A stretch of 64,000 bases of DNA from Arcobacter porcinus (GTDB lineage Bacteria; Campylobacterota; Campylobacteria; Campylobacterales; Arcobacteraceae). Both the position numbers and the translations under genes were made by a program. Position 1 is the first letter of the stretch. Each line of letters begins with the position of its first letter. The DNA lies in contig NZ_CP036246.2 in NCBI RefSeq assembly GCF_004299785.2, forward strand, positions 868,001-932,000, in the 5' to 3' direction. The notes beneath the pieces are model-generated. The model was not told the origin of the DNA and made no database searches. It saw only the letters and a program-made list of their open reading frames with translations. Below, one piece after another: positions 7,695 through 17,258 of this stretch.

Positions 7695-9702
7695 ACCACT
7701 TTTAATAGAGATTGGAGTTGAAGAGTTACCAGCTATTCCATTTTTGCAAGAGTTAAAAAATATTGAGAAAAAGTGGAGTGATATTTTAGAGAAAAATAGA
7801 TTACTTTGCAATTTTGAACTATTTTATACTCCAAGAAGATTGGTTTTATGGCACAGAGAATTTCAAGAAAAACAAGAAGATAGCGAAGTTGAAAATATAG
7901 GTGCTCCAAAAGCTATTGCTTTTAAAGATGGGAATTTTACACCTGCTGCTATTGGTTTTGCAAAAAAATGTGGAGTTGAAGTAGAAGATTTGGAGTTCAA
8001 AGATTTTGGAAAAGGCGAAGTTTTATACTATAAAAATAAAGTAGAAGGAGTTTTTGCAAAAGAACTTTTAAACTCTATGGTAAATGAGTTTATAGCTTCT
8101 TTAAACTTTGGAAAATCTATGAGATGGGGAAGTAGAACTGATAGTTTTATAAGACCTATTAGATTTTTTTCTATGATGCTTGATAATGAACTTATGGCTG
8201 GAGAAATTTTTGGAATAAAATCAGAGAATATCTCTTATGGTCATAGAATGGAATCTTATGAGCCATTTTCTTTTTCTAATTGTGGAGATTATTTTTGTAA
8301 ACTTGATAAATATGGTGTGGTTTTATATCAAGATGAGAGAAGAAAAAAGATTTTAGAACAAATCAAAGATATTGAAGCTAAGCATAATGTTCAAGTAGAG
8401 TTAGATTTAGCTTTATTGGATGAAGTTGTAGCAATAACTGAGTATCCAACTGCACTTTTAGGAAAATTCGATGAAGAGTTTTTGGAACTTCCAAGCGAAG
8501 TAATAGTAACTTCAATGAAAGAAAATCAAAGATATTTTGCAGTTTACAAAGATAATAAACTTTTAAATAATTTTGTGGTTGTTTCAAATGCCTTAACAGA
8601 TGATTTTGGATATATAATCTCTGGAAATGAGAAAGTTTTAAGACCAAGACTTGCAGATGCAATGTTCTTTTATAGAAATGATATAAAAAATGGTTTAAAA
8701 AATGATGGACTAAAAAATCTTCTATTTGTTGAAGGATTAGGAACAGTTTATGAAAAATGTGAAAGAGAAGCAAAAATAGCTCTACATTTAGCTGATATTT
8801 TAAAATTAGATGATAAAGAGCTTTTAGAAAAAGCTGTAATGCTTTCAAAAGCTGATTTGATGAGCGAAATGGTTTATGAGTTTACAGAACTTCAAGGACT
8901 TATGGGATATTACTACTCAAAAATAGAAAAGTATGATTCTAAAATATCTTTGGCACTAAAAGAGCAATATTTACCAAGTGGAGAGAATAGTGAGCTTCCT
9001 AGCACTGTTTTCTCAAGTATTGTTGCAATGTCAAATAAAATAGATAATCTAATGGCACTTTTTTCTGCTGGAAAAATTCCAACTGGTTCAAAAGATCCAT
9101 TTGCTTTAAGACGAGCTGCTCTTGGAGTTGTAAAAATTGCAATAGAACATAAGCTAGATATTGATTATAAAGAGATTTTTAAAAGCTTAGAAAATCTATA
9201 CAAAAACCTAGATTTAAAGGTTTTAAATGAGTTTATAGAGGAGAGATTTTATAAAATCTTTGATGTAAATCCAACAGTTTTAAAAGCAGTTTTAAGTAGT
9301 GATGAATCAAATATATATAAAATATTTCAAAAAGTAACAGCACTAAACCCAATAGTTGAAAGTGAAAGCTTCAAAGATTATAGTGCTACATTTAAAAGAG
9401 TTGCAAATATTGTAAAAGATGTAGAGCTTTGTAAGACTTTAAAAATAGATGAAAAACTTTTTGAACAAGATGAAGAGAGAGACTTATATAGTTCATTTAA
9501 CAAAATAAAAGATACAAAGTTCTCATCTTTTGAAGAAGAGATAGATGAATTGTTTTCTTTAAAACCGAAGCTTGATAGTTTTTTTGAAAAAGTATTTGTA
9601 AATCATGAAGATGAGAATATAAAACAGAATAGAAAAAACCTTATTGCAAGTGTGTATTTAGGATTTAAAAATATTGCTGATATAAAAGAAATCACTCTAT
9701 AA
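7687..9702 (+). CDS. glyS: Glycyl-tRNA synthetase beta subunit
   Basis: This is the beta chain of the bacterial alpha2-beta2 glycyl-tRNA synthetase, which carries tRNA-binding functions. The product is 671 residues, close to the family length of about 690. I chose the ATG at 7687 because the protein then begins MLKPLLIEIGVEELPAIPF, the family N-terminus, and AAGGA lies just upstream; an upstream TTG at 7633 would add 18 lysine-rich residues that belong to the overlapping small ORF. The motif TGSKDPFALRRAALG is present near residue 460. The alpha subunit gene is not in the window. Confidence 0.95.
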   Translation: MLKPLLIEIGVEELPAIPFLQELKNIEKKWSDILEKNRLLCNFELFYTPRRLVLWHREFQEKQEDSEVENIGAPKAIAFKDGNFTPAAIGFAKKCGVEVEDLEFKDFGKGEVLYYKNKVEGVFAKELLNSMVNEFIASLNFGKSMRWGSRTDSFIRPIRFFSMMLDNELMAGEIFGIKSENISYGHRMESYEPFSFSNCGDYFCKLDKYGVVLYQDERRKKILEQIKDIEAKHNVQVELDLALLDEVVAITEYPTALLGKFDEEFLELPSEVIVTSMKENQRYFAVYKDNKLLNNFVVVSNALTDDFGYIISGNEKVLRPRLADAMFFYRNDIKNGLKNDGLKNLLFVEGLGTVYEKCEREAKIALHLADILKLDDKELLEKAVMLSKADLMSEMVYEFTELQGLMGYYYSKIEKYDSKISLALKEQYLPSGENSELPSTVFSSIVAMSNKIDNLMALFSAGKIPTGSKDPFALRRAALGVVKIAIEHKLDIDYKEIFKSLENLYKNLDLKVLNEFIEERFYKIFDVNPTVLKAVLSSDESNIYKIFQKVTALNPIVESESFKDYSATFKRVANIVKDVELCKTLKIDEKLFEQDEERDLYSSFNKIKDTKFSSFEEEIDELFSLKPKLDSFFEKVFVNHEDENIKQNRKNLIASVYLGFKNIADIKEITL

Positions 9703-9719
9703 CTTAAGTAGTTATTTAG

Positions 9720-9725
9720 TATGAT
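9720..9725 (+). promoter_or_regulatory. Putative -10 box at the head of the polysaccharide locus
   Basis: TATGAT lies 27 bases before the rfbA ATG, in the only gap (49 bases) between glyS and rfbA. A strong AGGGGG ribosome binding site follows. A weak inverted repeat ATAACT/AGTTAT just upstream may help end glyS transcripts. Confidence 0.3.
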
Positions 9726-9751
9726 TTAAATTTTATTTAGTAGGGGGCTGT

Positions 9752-10642
9752 ATGAAAGGAATAATATTAGCAGGTGGATCTGGAACAAGACTTTATCCAA
9801 TAACAAGAGGTGTAAGTAAACAATTAGTACCAATATATGATAAACCAATGATATATTATCCACTTTCAGTATTAATGCTAGCAGGTATTAAAGAAGTTTT
9901 AATTATAACAACTCCAGAAGACCAACAAAGTTTTATAAAACTTTTAGGAGATGGAAGTGAACTTGGAATGAGATTTGAATATGTAGTTCAACCAAGTCCA
10001 GATGGTTTAGCACAAGCATTTATCCTTGGGGAAGAGTTTTTAGATGGTGATGATGCTTGTTTAGTACTTGGAGATAATATATTTTATGGTCATGGATTAA
10101 CTGAATTGTTAGCTAAAAGTATAAAAAATATAAAAGATGAAAATAAAGCAACTGTATTTGGATATTATGTAAAAGATCCTGAAAGATATGGAGTAGCTGA
10201 ATTTGATGAAACAGGTAATGTAATTTCTATTGAAGAAAAACCAAAAATCCCAAAATCAAACTATGCAGTTCTAGGATTGTATTTTTATCCAAATGATGTA
10301 GTTAAAAAAGCAAAAAATGTAAAACCAAGTGATAGAGGTGAGCTTGAGATTACAACGCTAAATCAAGATTATTTAAATGAAAATAGATTAAAAGTAGAAC
10401 TTATGGGGAGAGGATATGCTTGGCTTGATACAGGAACACATGAATCTTTATTAGAAGCTTCAAGTTTTATTCAAACAATTGAAAATAGACAAAGTTTAAA
10501 AGTTGCTTGTCTTGAAGAGATAGCTTATGAAATGGGATATATCTCTAAAGAAAAACTTCTAGAATTAGCAGAGCCTTTAAAGAAAAATCAATATGGACAA
10601 TATTTAATAACTAGAGCAAATCATCCAAGAAGGATGAAATAG
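9752..10642 (+). CDS. rfbA: Glucose-1-phosphate thymidylyltransferase
   Basis: RfbA (RmlA) joins glucose-1-phosphate and dTTP to dTDP-glucose, the first step of dTDP-L-rhamnose synthesis. The 296-residue protein has the nucleotidyltransferase signature [18 protein letters not shown] at residues 7-24, [10 protein letters not shown] in the middle and [13 protein letters not shown]. Length is typical. It starts a chain of nearly contiguous genes (one base to rfbC) that runs through the whole polysaccharide locus. Confidence 0.97.
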   Translation: MKGIILAGGSGTRLYPITRGVSKQLVPIYDKPMIYYPLSVLMLAGIKEVLIITTPEDQQSFIKLLGDGSELGMRFEYVVQPSPDGLAQAFILGEEFLDGDDACLVLGDNIFYGHGLTELLAKSIKNIKDENKATVFGYYVKDPERYGVAEFDETGNVISIEEKPKIPKSNYAVLGLYFYPNDVVKKAKNVKPSDRGELEITTLNQDYLNENRLKVELMGRGYAWLDTGTHESLLEASSFIQTIENRQSLKVACLEEIAYEMGYISKEKLLELAEPLKKNQYGQYLITRANHPRRMK

Positions 10643-10643
10643 T

Positions 10644-11258
10644 ATGCAATTTATTAGAACAGCTATTCCTGATGTAGTAATCATTGAACCAAAAGTCCAT
10701 GGAGATAGTCGTGGTTACTTTGTTGAAACATTTAGACAAGATAAATTAGAAGAGTTTTTAGGATATCTTCCCAACGGGCAGCGAGGAACGAAGCTGAAAA
10801 TAAACTTCTGTCAAGACAATGAGAGTAAATCTTCAAAAGGTGTTTTAAGAGGACTTCATTATCAATTGGCTCCATATGCTCAAACAAAACTTGTTAGAGT
10901 AATAAGTGGAAGAGTTTTAGATGTTGCAGTTGATATACGAAAAAATTCTCCAACTTTTGGAAAATATGTAGCTGTTGAATTAAGTGGTGAAAATAAAAAA
11001 CAACTACTTATTCCTAGAGGATTTGCTCATGGATTTGTAGTACTTGAAGATGATACCGTATTTGCTTATAAAGTAGATAATTACTACAGCCCTGAATGTG
11101 ACAGAGGAATAGCTTTTGATGATAAAAATCTAAATATAGATTGGATTTTAAATCATAATGAATTAAATCTATCTGCTAAAGATACAAAACAACCAAAACT
11201 TTTTGATATAAAAGATGATAAAGAAATATTTGAATTTGGAGTAAACTATTATGCCTAA
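10644..11258 (+). CDS. rfbC: dTDP-4-dehydrorhamnose 3,5-epimerase with a small insertion
   Basis: RfbC (RmlC) epimerises C3 and C5 of dTDP-4-keto-6-deoxyglucose. The cupin protein shows the family motifs FVETFRQD, QDNESKSSKGVLRGLHYQ (with the catalytic His) and IPRGFAHGFVVL. Relative to the usual sequence, in which LGY runs directly into the INFCQDN strand, about ten residues (LPNGQRGTKL) are inserted. They are encoded by a strikingly GC-rich 30-base in-frame segment at about 10768-10797. The insertion lies in a surface loop region before the active-site strand, so the enzyme is probably still functional. It overlaps rfbD by eight bases. Confidence 0.95.
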   Translation: MQFIRTAIPDVVIIEPKVHGDSRGYFVETFRQDKLEEFLGYLPNGQRGTKLKINFCQDNESKSSKGVLRGLHYQLAPYAQTKLVRVISGRVLDVAVDIRKNSPTFGKYVAVELSGENKKQLLIPRGFAHGFVVLEDDTVFAYKVDNYYSPECDRGIAFDDKNLNIDWILNHNELNLSAKDTKQPKLFDIKDDKEIFEFGVNYYA

Positions 11259-12123
11259 TTTTAATATTTTAGTAACAGGTTCAAATGGACAAGTTGGAAG
11301 TGAAATAAAAGAGCTTTCTTCAAACTATAATTATAATTTCTTTTTTACTACAAGAGATGATATAGATATTACTTCAAAAGATAGTATCAAAGAATTCTGC
11401 CAAACAAACAGTATAAATGTAATTATTAACTGTGCAGCATATACAGCTGTGGATAAAGCCCAAAGTGATGAAATAAATGCAGATTTAGTAAATAGAAAAG
11501 CTGTTAAAAAATTATCAATAGTTGCCAAAGAGTTAAATATAAAATTAATACATATCAGTACAGATTATGTATTTGATGGAAAAAATTTTAAACCATATGT
11601 GGAAGAGTTTCAAACAAATCCACAATCAGTTTACGGTAAAACAAAACTTGATGGTGAAAATGAACTAATTAATATAAACCCGTTAAATTCTATAATTATA
11701 CGAACTTCATGGGTTTATTCATATTACGGTAATAACTTTGTAAAAACAATGATAAGACTTGGAAAAGAAAAAGAAGAATTAGGTGTAATATTTGATCAAG
11801 TTGGAACACCAACTTATGCCGCACATTTAGCTAAAACTATTCTTGATATTGTTCCACAAATAGAAAACTCAAAAGTAGAAATCTATAATTACTCAAATGA
11901 AGGAGTTCTATCTTGGTATGATTTTGCAAAAGAGATTATGAAAATGGCAAAACTAAATTGTAAAATAAAAGCAATAGAGACATATCAATACCCAACTCCT
12001 GCTAAACGACCACATTTCTCAATTTTAAATAAGAATAAGATAAAATCTACATTTAATTTAGAAATACCATACTGGAAAGATGGATTAGATGACTGCTTAA
12101 AAAGACTAGGGGAGAGAAAATAA
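11251..12123 (+). CDS. rfbD: dTDP-4-dehydrorhamnose reductase
   Basis: RfbD (RmlD) makes the last step to dTDP-L-rhamnose, reducing the 4-keto group with NAD(P)H. The 290-residue short-chain dehydrogenase has the nucleotide-binding motif TGSNGQVGSE at residues 9-18, the ISTDYVFDG motif, and the YGKTKLDGE active-site Tyr-X3-Lys. Start is ATG at 11251 overlapping the end of rfbC. Confidence 0.95.
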   Translation: MPNFNILVTGSNGQVGSEIKELSSNYNYNFFFTTRDDIDITSKDSIKEFCQTNSINVIINCAAYTAVDKAQSDEINADLVNRKAVKKLSIVAKELNIKLIHISTDYVFDGKNFKPYVEEFQTNPQSVYGKTKLDGENELININPLNSIIIRTSWVYSYYGNNFVKTMIRLGKEKEELGVIFDQVGTPTYAAHLAKTILDIVPQIENSKVEIYNYSNEGVLSWYDFAKEIMKMAKLNCKIKAIETYQYPTPAKRPHFSILNKNKIKSTFNLEIPYWKDGLDDCLKRLGERK

Positions 12124-12124
12124 A

Positions 12125-13171
12125 ATGTTTAACAACAAAAATAAAACAATACTAGTAACTGGATGTGCAGGATTTATAGGAAGTAATTTTGTACCATATT
12201 TCTTGGATAAATATAAAGAATATAATATTGTAAATCTTGATTTACTAACATATGCAGGAGATTTAGAAAATCTAAAAGAGTGTGAAACAAATCCTCGCTA
12301 TAAATTTATAAAAGGTGATATCTGTAATAGAAAATTAGTTGAATTTATATTTAATGAATATGATATTCAAGGTGTAATTCACTTTGCAGCTGAATCTCAT
12401 GTTGATAACTCTATTAAAAATCCAGGTGTATTTGTGCAAACAAATGTAAATGGAACATTTACTTTGATTGATGTTGCTTATAAATATTGGATGAGTAAAC
12501 CATTTACTTATAAAGAGAAATATAATAATTGTAGATTTCATCATATTTCAACAGATGAAGTGTATGGAACACTTAGTCTTGATCCAAATGATCTGTTCAC
12601 TGAAAAAACTCCTTATGCTCCAAATTCACCTTACAGTGCTAGCAAAGCTTCAAGTGATATGATTATTAGAGCATATAATGAAACTTATGGATTAAATACA
12701 GTTATTACTAACTGCTCAAATAACTATGGTCCAAAACAACATGATGAAAAACTAATTCCTACAATTATAAGAAATGCTCTTTTAGGAAATCCAATTCCAA
12801 TTTATGGTGATGGGAAAAATATAAGAGATTGGTTGTATGTATTAGACCACTGTAAAGGAATAGATTTAGTTTATCATAATGGAAAAACAGGAGATACATA
12901 TAATATTGGTGGAAGAAATGAGAGAACAAATCTTCAAATAGTAGATACTATTACTACAATATTAGATAAAGAAGTTCCACAACCAAACTTCTCATATAAA
13001 AGTTTAATAACTTTTGTAGAAGATAGAGCAGGACATGATAGAAGATATGCAATAGATGCGAGTAAACTAGAGAATGAACTAGGTTGGAAAGCAGATGAGA
13101 ACTTTGATAGTGGAATAATTAAGACTATTGAATGGTATTTGGGGAAATATAAAAAAGGAGAAAATCAATGA
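12125..13171 (+). CDS. rfbB: dTDP-glucose 4,6-dehydratase
   Basis: RfbB (RmlB) converts dTDP-glucose to dTDP-4-keto-6-deoxyglucose using bound NAD. The 348-residue protein carries TGCAGFIGSNF at the N-terminus, HFAAESHVDNS, HISTDEVYG, and the active-site YSASKASSD. With rfbA, rfbC and rfbD it completes the dTDP-L-rhamnose pathway. Its stop overlaps the rfbF start by four bases (ATGA). Confidence 0.97.
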   Translation: MFNNKNKTILVTGCAGFIGSNFVPYFLDKYKEYNIVNLDLLTYAGDLENLKECETNPRYKFIKGDICNRKLVEFIFNEYDIQGVIHFAAESHVDNSIKNPGVFVQTNVNGTFTLIDVAYKYWMSKPFTYKEKYNNCRFHHISTDEVYGTLSLDPNDLFTEKTPYAPNSPYSASKASSDMIIRAYNETYGLNTVITNCSNNYGPKQHDEKLIPTIIRNALLGNPIPIYGDGKNIRDWLYVLDHCKGIDLVYHNGKTGDTYNIGGRNERTNLQIVDTITTILDKEVPQPNFSYKSLITFVEDRAGHDRRYAIDASKLENELGWKADENFDSGIIKTIEWYLGKYKKGENQ

Positions 13172-13941
13172 AAGTATTATTGTTAGCTGGAGGATTTGGA
13201 ACTCGTCTTTCTGAAGAGACAGACATTCGACCTAAACCAATGGTAGAAATCGGAGGGAAACCTATTCTTTGGCATATAATGAAGATTTATTCAAAATATG
13301 GATTCAATGAGTTTGTTATATTACTTGGTTATAAAGGATATTATATTAAAGAATATTTTGCTAACTATTTTCTTCATCAAAGCGATGTTACTATTGATAT
13401 GAAAACAGGGAAAATGGAAGTTTTAAATAATTCTAGTGAGCCTTGGAAAATAACTCTTTTAGATACAGGTTTAGATTCTATGACAGGAGGAAGAGTAAAG
13501 AGAGCTCAAAATATAGTTGGAAATGAGCCTTTTATGCTGACTTATGGCGATGGAGTTTCAGATATAAATATAGATGAATTAGTAAAATTTCATAAATCTC
13601 ACGGTAAAGCTATGACTATGACTTCTGCCCAACCAGAAGGAAGATTTGGGGCTTTAAATATTGATGAAAATAATCAAGTACATGAATTCAAAGAAAAACC
13701 AAAAGGTGATGGTAACTGGATAAATGCAGGTTTTTTTGTATGCGAACCTAAAGTATTTGATTATATAACTGAAGGTGATAGTACTGTATTTGAACAAGCT
13801 CCTTTAATGAATCTTGCAAAAGATAGTGAAATATTTACATTTAAACATGAAGGTTTTTGGAAACCAATGGATAGTTTAAAAGATAAAAATGATTTAAATA
13901 AACTTTGGGATAGTGGTAAATCTCCATGGAAAATTTGGTAA
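13168..13941 (+). CDS. rfbF: Glucose-1-phosphate cytidylyltransferase
   Basis: RfbF (DdhA) makes CDP-glucose from glucose-1-phosphate and CTP, the entry to CDP-3,6-dideoxyhexoses. The 257-residue protein has the signature LAGGFGTRLSEETDIRPKPM at residues 6-25 and the motifs GGKPILWHIMK and TYGDGVSDI. Length and motifs match the family well and differ from RfbA. It begins the CDP-sugar half of the locus and overlaps rfbG by one base. Confidence 0.96.
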   Translation: MKVLLLAGGFGTRLSEETDIRPKPMVEIGGKPILWHIMKIYSKYGFNEFVILLGYKGYYIKEYFANYFLHQSDVTIDMKTGKMEVLNNSSEPWKITLLDTGLDSMTGGRVKRAQNIVGNEPFMLTYGDGVSDINIDELVKFHKSHGKAMTMTSAQPEGRFGALNIDENNQVHEFKEKPKGDGNWINAGFFVCEPKVFDYITEGDSTVFEQAPLMNLAKDSEIFTFKHEGFWKPMDSLKDKNDLNKLWDSGKSPWKIW

Positions 13942-15041
13942 TGGAAAATCTTTTTTCAGGAATCTATAGAAATAAGACTGTATTAGTTACCGGACATACA
14001 GGCTTTAAAGGTTCATGGCTTGTTTATTGGTTAAATCAAATGGGTGCAAAAATAATTGGATATTCTTTAGAAGCCCCAACTAACCCAAAACATATAGAAC
14101 TTCTAAATCTTGATATTATTTCAATTATTGGAGATATTAGAGATTTAGATAAATTAAATCAAGTTTTTGATGAATATAAACCTGATATAGTTTTTCATTT
14201 AGCTGCACAACCGCTTGTAAGGCTATCTTATGAGAATCCAATAGAAACTTATGAAACAAATGTCATTGGAACACTAAAAGTTCTTGAAGCTTGTAGAAAA
14301 AATAGTGTAAAAGCAATAGTAAATATTACAAGTGATAAAGCTTATGAAAATAAAGAGTGGGTTTGGGGATATAGAGAAAATGATCCAATGGGTGGATATG
14401 ATCCGTATAGCTCTTCAAAAGGATGTGCTGATATATTAGCATCATCATATAGAAACTCTTATTTTAATCCAAAAGAATATAAAAAAACTCATAATACTTT
14501 ACTTGCTACTTGTAGAGCTGGAAATGTTATAGGTGGTGGAGATTGGGCGAAAGATAGACTTATTACTGATATTATGATTTCAGTATCACAAGGTAAAAAA
14601 GTTAGCATTAGAAACCCATATGCAACAAGACCTTGGGAACATGTGTTAGAACCATTAAGTGGTTATTTACATATAGGACAAAAACTTCTTGAAGAAAAAG
14701 TAGAGTTTGCAGAAGCTTGGAACTTCGGACCAAGCGATGAGGGGAGTATCACAGTTGAAGAAGTGGTAAAAAATGTAAAAAAACATTGGAATAAAATTGA
14801 TTATGAAATAAACAAAGATCCAAATCAGCTACATGAAGCAAATTTATTAAAATTAGATTGTTCAAAAGCACATATTCTTTTAAAATGGAAAGATGTTTGG
14901 GATAGTGATACGACTTTTGAAAAAACAGTTAAATGGTATAAAGCTTATTATGAAGAAGATAAAAAAATCTTAACTCAAAATGATTTAGAATCATATATTT
15001 CAAATGCAAATGCAAAAAATATAGAGTGGGCAATTAGTTAA
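13941..15041 (+). CDS. rfbG: CDP-glucose 4,6-dehydratase
   Basis: RfbG (DdhB) converts CDP-glucose to CDP-4-keto-6-deoxyglucose. It is a 366-residue short-chain dehydrogenase with VLVTGHTGFKGSWLVYWL near the N-terminus, HLAAQPLVRLSY, and YDPYSSSKGCAD with the active-site Tyr-X3-Lys. Two ATGs are in frame: 13926 would give MENLVMENLF..., while 13941 overlaps the rfbF stop as TAATG and gives MENLF..., the more usual N-terminus, so I prefer 13941. Neither has a good ribosome binding site, which suggests coupling to rfbF. Confidence 0.94.
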   Translation: MENLFSGIYRNKTVLVTGHTGFKGSWLVYWLNQMGAKIIGYSLEAPTNPKHIELLNLDIISIIGDIRDLDKLNQVFDEYKPDIVFHLAAQPLVRLSYENPIETYETNVIGTLKVLEACRKNSVKAIVNITSDKAYENKEWVWGYRENDPMGGYDPYSSSKGCADILASSYRNSYFNPKEYKKTHNTLLATCRAGNVIGGGDWAKDRLITDIMISVSQGKKVSIRNPYATRPWEHVLEPLSGYLHIGQKLLEEKVEFAEAWNFGPSDEGSITVEEVVKNVKKHWNKIDYEINKDPNQLHEANLLKLDCSKAHILLKWKDVWDSDTTFEKTVKWYKAYYEEDKKILTQNDLESYISNANAKNIEWAIS

Positions 15042-15914
15042 ATGACAATTTTACTTACAGGTGCAACAGGATTTTTAGGAAGTTATCTATTAAAATCATT
15101 TGTAAATAGTGGTCATGAAACAATAGCTTTAAAAAGAACTACTTCAAATACTTATAGAATTGATAATTACTTGAAAAAAGTAACTTTATATGATATAGAA
15201 AAAGTTACTTTAGAAGATATTTTTAAAAATCATAAAATTGATATAGTAATAAATACAGTAACAAATTATGGCAGAATTAATAATAAAATATCTTCTATCT
15301 TAGATACAAATTTAATATTTGGATTAAAGTTATTAGAAGATTCTGTAAATGCTAATGTAAAAACTTTTATTAATACAGATACTTTGCTTGAAAGAAATAT
15401 AAATGCTTATGCCCTTTCAAAAGCTCAACTAGTTGATTGGATGAAGTTTTTATCGAATAAAAATACTAAAATGATAAATATAAAAATAGAGCATATGTAT
15501 GGAGTACTTGATGATGAAAATAAATTTATTTATTGGTTAATAAATCAGTTGAAACAAAATGTAGAAAAAATTAATTTAACATCAGGTGTGCAAAAGAGAG
15601 ATTTTATTTATATTACTGATATTGTAAATGGATATGAAACTATTATTCAAAATATAAATAAACTTTCAAAATTTGAAGAAATTGAATTAGGTAGTGGTAA
15701 TTCAATAGAAGTTAAAAAATTTGTGAAACAAATAGTTAAAGAATTAAAATTAAAACAAGAGATAAACACAAATCTTAACTTTGGAGTAGTTCCTTATAGA
15801 GATAATGAAAATATGGAGATGAAAGCAGATATTCAAAAACTTACTAATTTAGGTTGGAAAGCAAAAGTTTCAATAGAAGATGGAATAAAAAAGATAATAA
15901 ACGAGGAAAAATAA
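15042..15914 (+). CDS. NAD(P)-dependent sugar epimerase/reductase, possible CDP-dideoxyhexose 4-reductase
   Basis: This 290-residue extended short-chain dehydrogenase has LLTGATGFLGSYLL at residues 4-17 and the active-site pair in YALSK. It lies between rfbG and rfbH, the position where reductases such as CDP-abequose or CDP-paratose synthase are found in other gut bacteria. I infer that it reduces the C4 keto group of the CDP-3,6-dideoxy intermediate, but whether the product would be abequose, paratose or ascarylose cannot be read from sequence. The ATG follows the rfbG stop directly. Confidence 0.8.
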   Translation: MTILLTGATGFLGSYLLKSFVNSGHETIALKRTTSNTYRIDNYLKKVTLYDIEKVTLEDIFKNHKIDIVINTVTNYGRINNKISSILDTNLIFGLKLLEDSVNANVKTFINTDTLLERNINAYALSKAQLVDWMKFLSNKNTKMINIKIEHMYGVLDDENKFIYWLINQLKQNVEKINLTSGVQKRDFIYITDIVNGYETIIQNINKLSKFEEIELGSGNSIEVKKFVKQIVKELKLKQEINTNLNFGVVPYRDNENMEMKADIQKLTNLGWKAKVSIEDGIKKIINEEK

Positions 15915-15916
15915 AA

Positions 15917-17248
15917 ATGACAAAACAAGAACAATTAAAACAAGAGATTTTACAAAAAACAAAAGAGTATTACGAATTAGTTCATAAACCAGTTCAAGAA
16001 AGAAAATTTGTAGATGGGGAAAGTAGAGTAAATTACGCAGGTCGAGTATTTGATGAAACAGAAATTCAATATTTAGTTGATAGTTCACTTGATTTTTGGT
16101 TAACTTATGGTGATTATTCTAAAAAGTTTGAGAAACAATTGTCAAAATATCTTGGTGTTAGATGGGCATTTTTAGTAAATTCTGGAAGTTCTGCAAATCT
16201 TCTTGCTTTTTATTCTTTGACTTCTCCTCTTCTAAAAGAGAGACAAGTAAAAAGAGGTGATGAAGTTATTACTGTAGCTGCTGGATTTCCAACAACAGTA
16301 GCTCCAATTGTTCAATATGGTGCGGTTCCTGTATTTGTAGATATGGATTTAACTTATGCAAATGTGGATGTTACTCAACTAGAACTTGCACTTAGTCCAA
16401 AAACAAAAGCAATTATGATAGCTCATAGTTTAGGAAATCCATTTAATTTAAGAGCTGTAAAAGAGTTTTGTGATAAACATAACCTTTGGTTAATAGAAGA
16501 TAACTGTGATGCATTAGGTTCAACTTATGAAGGAAAACCTACTGGAACTTGGGGAGATATAGGGACTAGTTCTTTTTATCCACCACATCATATGACAATG
16601 GGAGAGGGAGGAGCTACTTATACAGATAATTTACTTCTTAAAAAAATTATGCTTTCAATGAGAGACTGGGGAAGAGATTGCTGGTGTGAAAGTGGTATTG
16701 ATAATACTTGTGGTTGTAGATTCTCTCAAAGTTTTGGAACACTGCCAAAAGGATATGATCATAAATATGTTTATTCTCATTTTGGATTTAACTTAAAAGT
16801 TTCAGATATGCAAGCTGCTATTGGTTGCGCTCAACTTGAAAAATTCCCAACATTTGTAGAAAAAAGAAAAGAGAATCAAAAAAAACTTTATGATGGACTA
16901 AAAGATTTAGAACAACTTCATTTAGTAGAGACTCAACCAAACTCTGATCCAAGCTGGTTTGGATTTATGATGACTTTAAAAGATGGTGTAAATTTTACAA
17001 GAAATGAACTAGTAGAATTTTTAGAAGCAAATAAAATACAAACAAGAAATTTATTTGCAGGAAATATGACAAGACATCCAATGTTTGATTGTATGGTTTT
17101 AAATCAAGATTATAGAATAGTTGGAGATTTAAAAGTAACAGATAAAATCATGAATGATAGTTTTTGGATAGGCTTATATCCTGGTATGGGTGATGATGCT
17201 ATTAATTATATGGTTAAAAAAATTAGAGAATTTGTACAAAGTAAGTAA
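15917..17248 (+). CDS. rfbH: CDP-4-keto-6-deoxyglucose 3-dehydrase (E1)
   Basis: RfbH (DdhC, AscC) is a PMP-dependent [2Fe-2S] enzyme that removes the C3 hydroxyl in 3,6-dideoxyhexose synthesis. The 443-residue protein has the aminotransferase fold, but the usual PLP lysine is replaced by His at about 224 (SSFYPPHHMTMGEGG), the hallmark of this enzyme. Cys197, Cys255, Cys257 and Cys265 give exactly the C-X57-C-X-C-X7-C iron-sulfur pattern known for E1. I start at ATG 15917, three bases after the previous stop; an upstream in-frame extension from 15854 only overlaps the previous gene. The partner reductase E3 (ddhD/rfbI) is not in this window. Confidence 0.95.
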   Translation: MTKQEQLKQEILQKTKEYYELVHKPVQERKFVDGESRVNYAGRVFDETEIQYLVDSSLDFWLTYGDYSKKFEKQLSKYLGVRWAFLVNSGSSANLLAFYSLTSPLLKERQVKRGDEVITVAAGFPTTVAPIVQYGAVPVFVDMDLTYANVDVTQLELALSPKTKAIMIAHSLGNPFNLRAVKEFCDKHNLWLIEDNCDALGSTYEGKPTGTWGDIGTSSFYPPHHMTMGEGGATYTDNLLLKKIMLSMRDWGRDCWCESGIDNTCGCRFSQSFGTLPKGYDHKYVYSHFGFNLKVSDMQAAIGCAQLEKFPTFVEKRKENQKKLYDGLKDLEQLHLVETQPNSDPSWFGFMMTLKDGVNFTRNELVEFLEANKIQTRNLFAGNMTRHPMFDCMVLNQDYRIVGDLKVTDKIMNDSFWIGLYPGMGDDAINYMVKKIREFVQSK

Positions 17249-17258
17249 GGTTCAAATA

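Noticed and set aside
8378-8848. 156-codon ORF antisense to glyS, rich in Leu and His
   Set aside because: It is a shadow of AT-biased codon use in glyS, has low-complexity composition and no ribosome binding site or domain.
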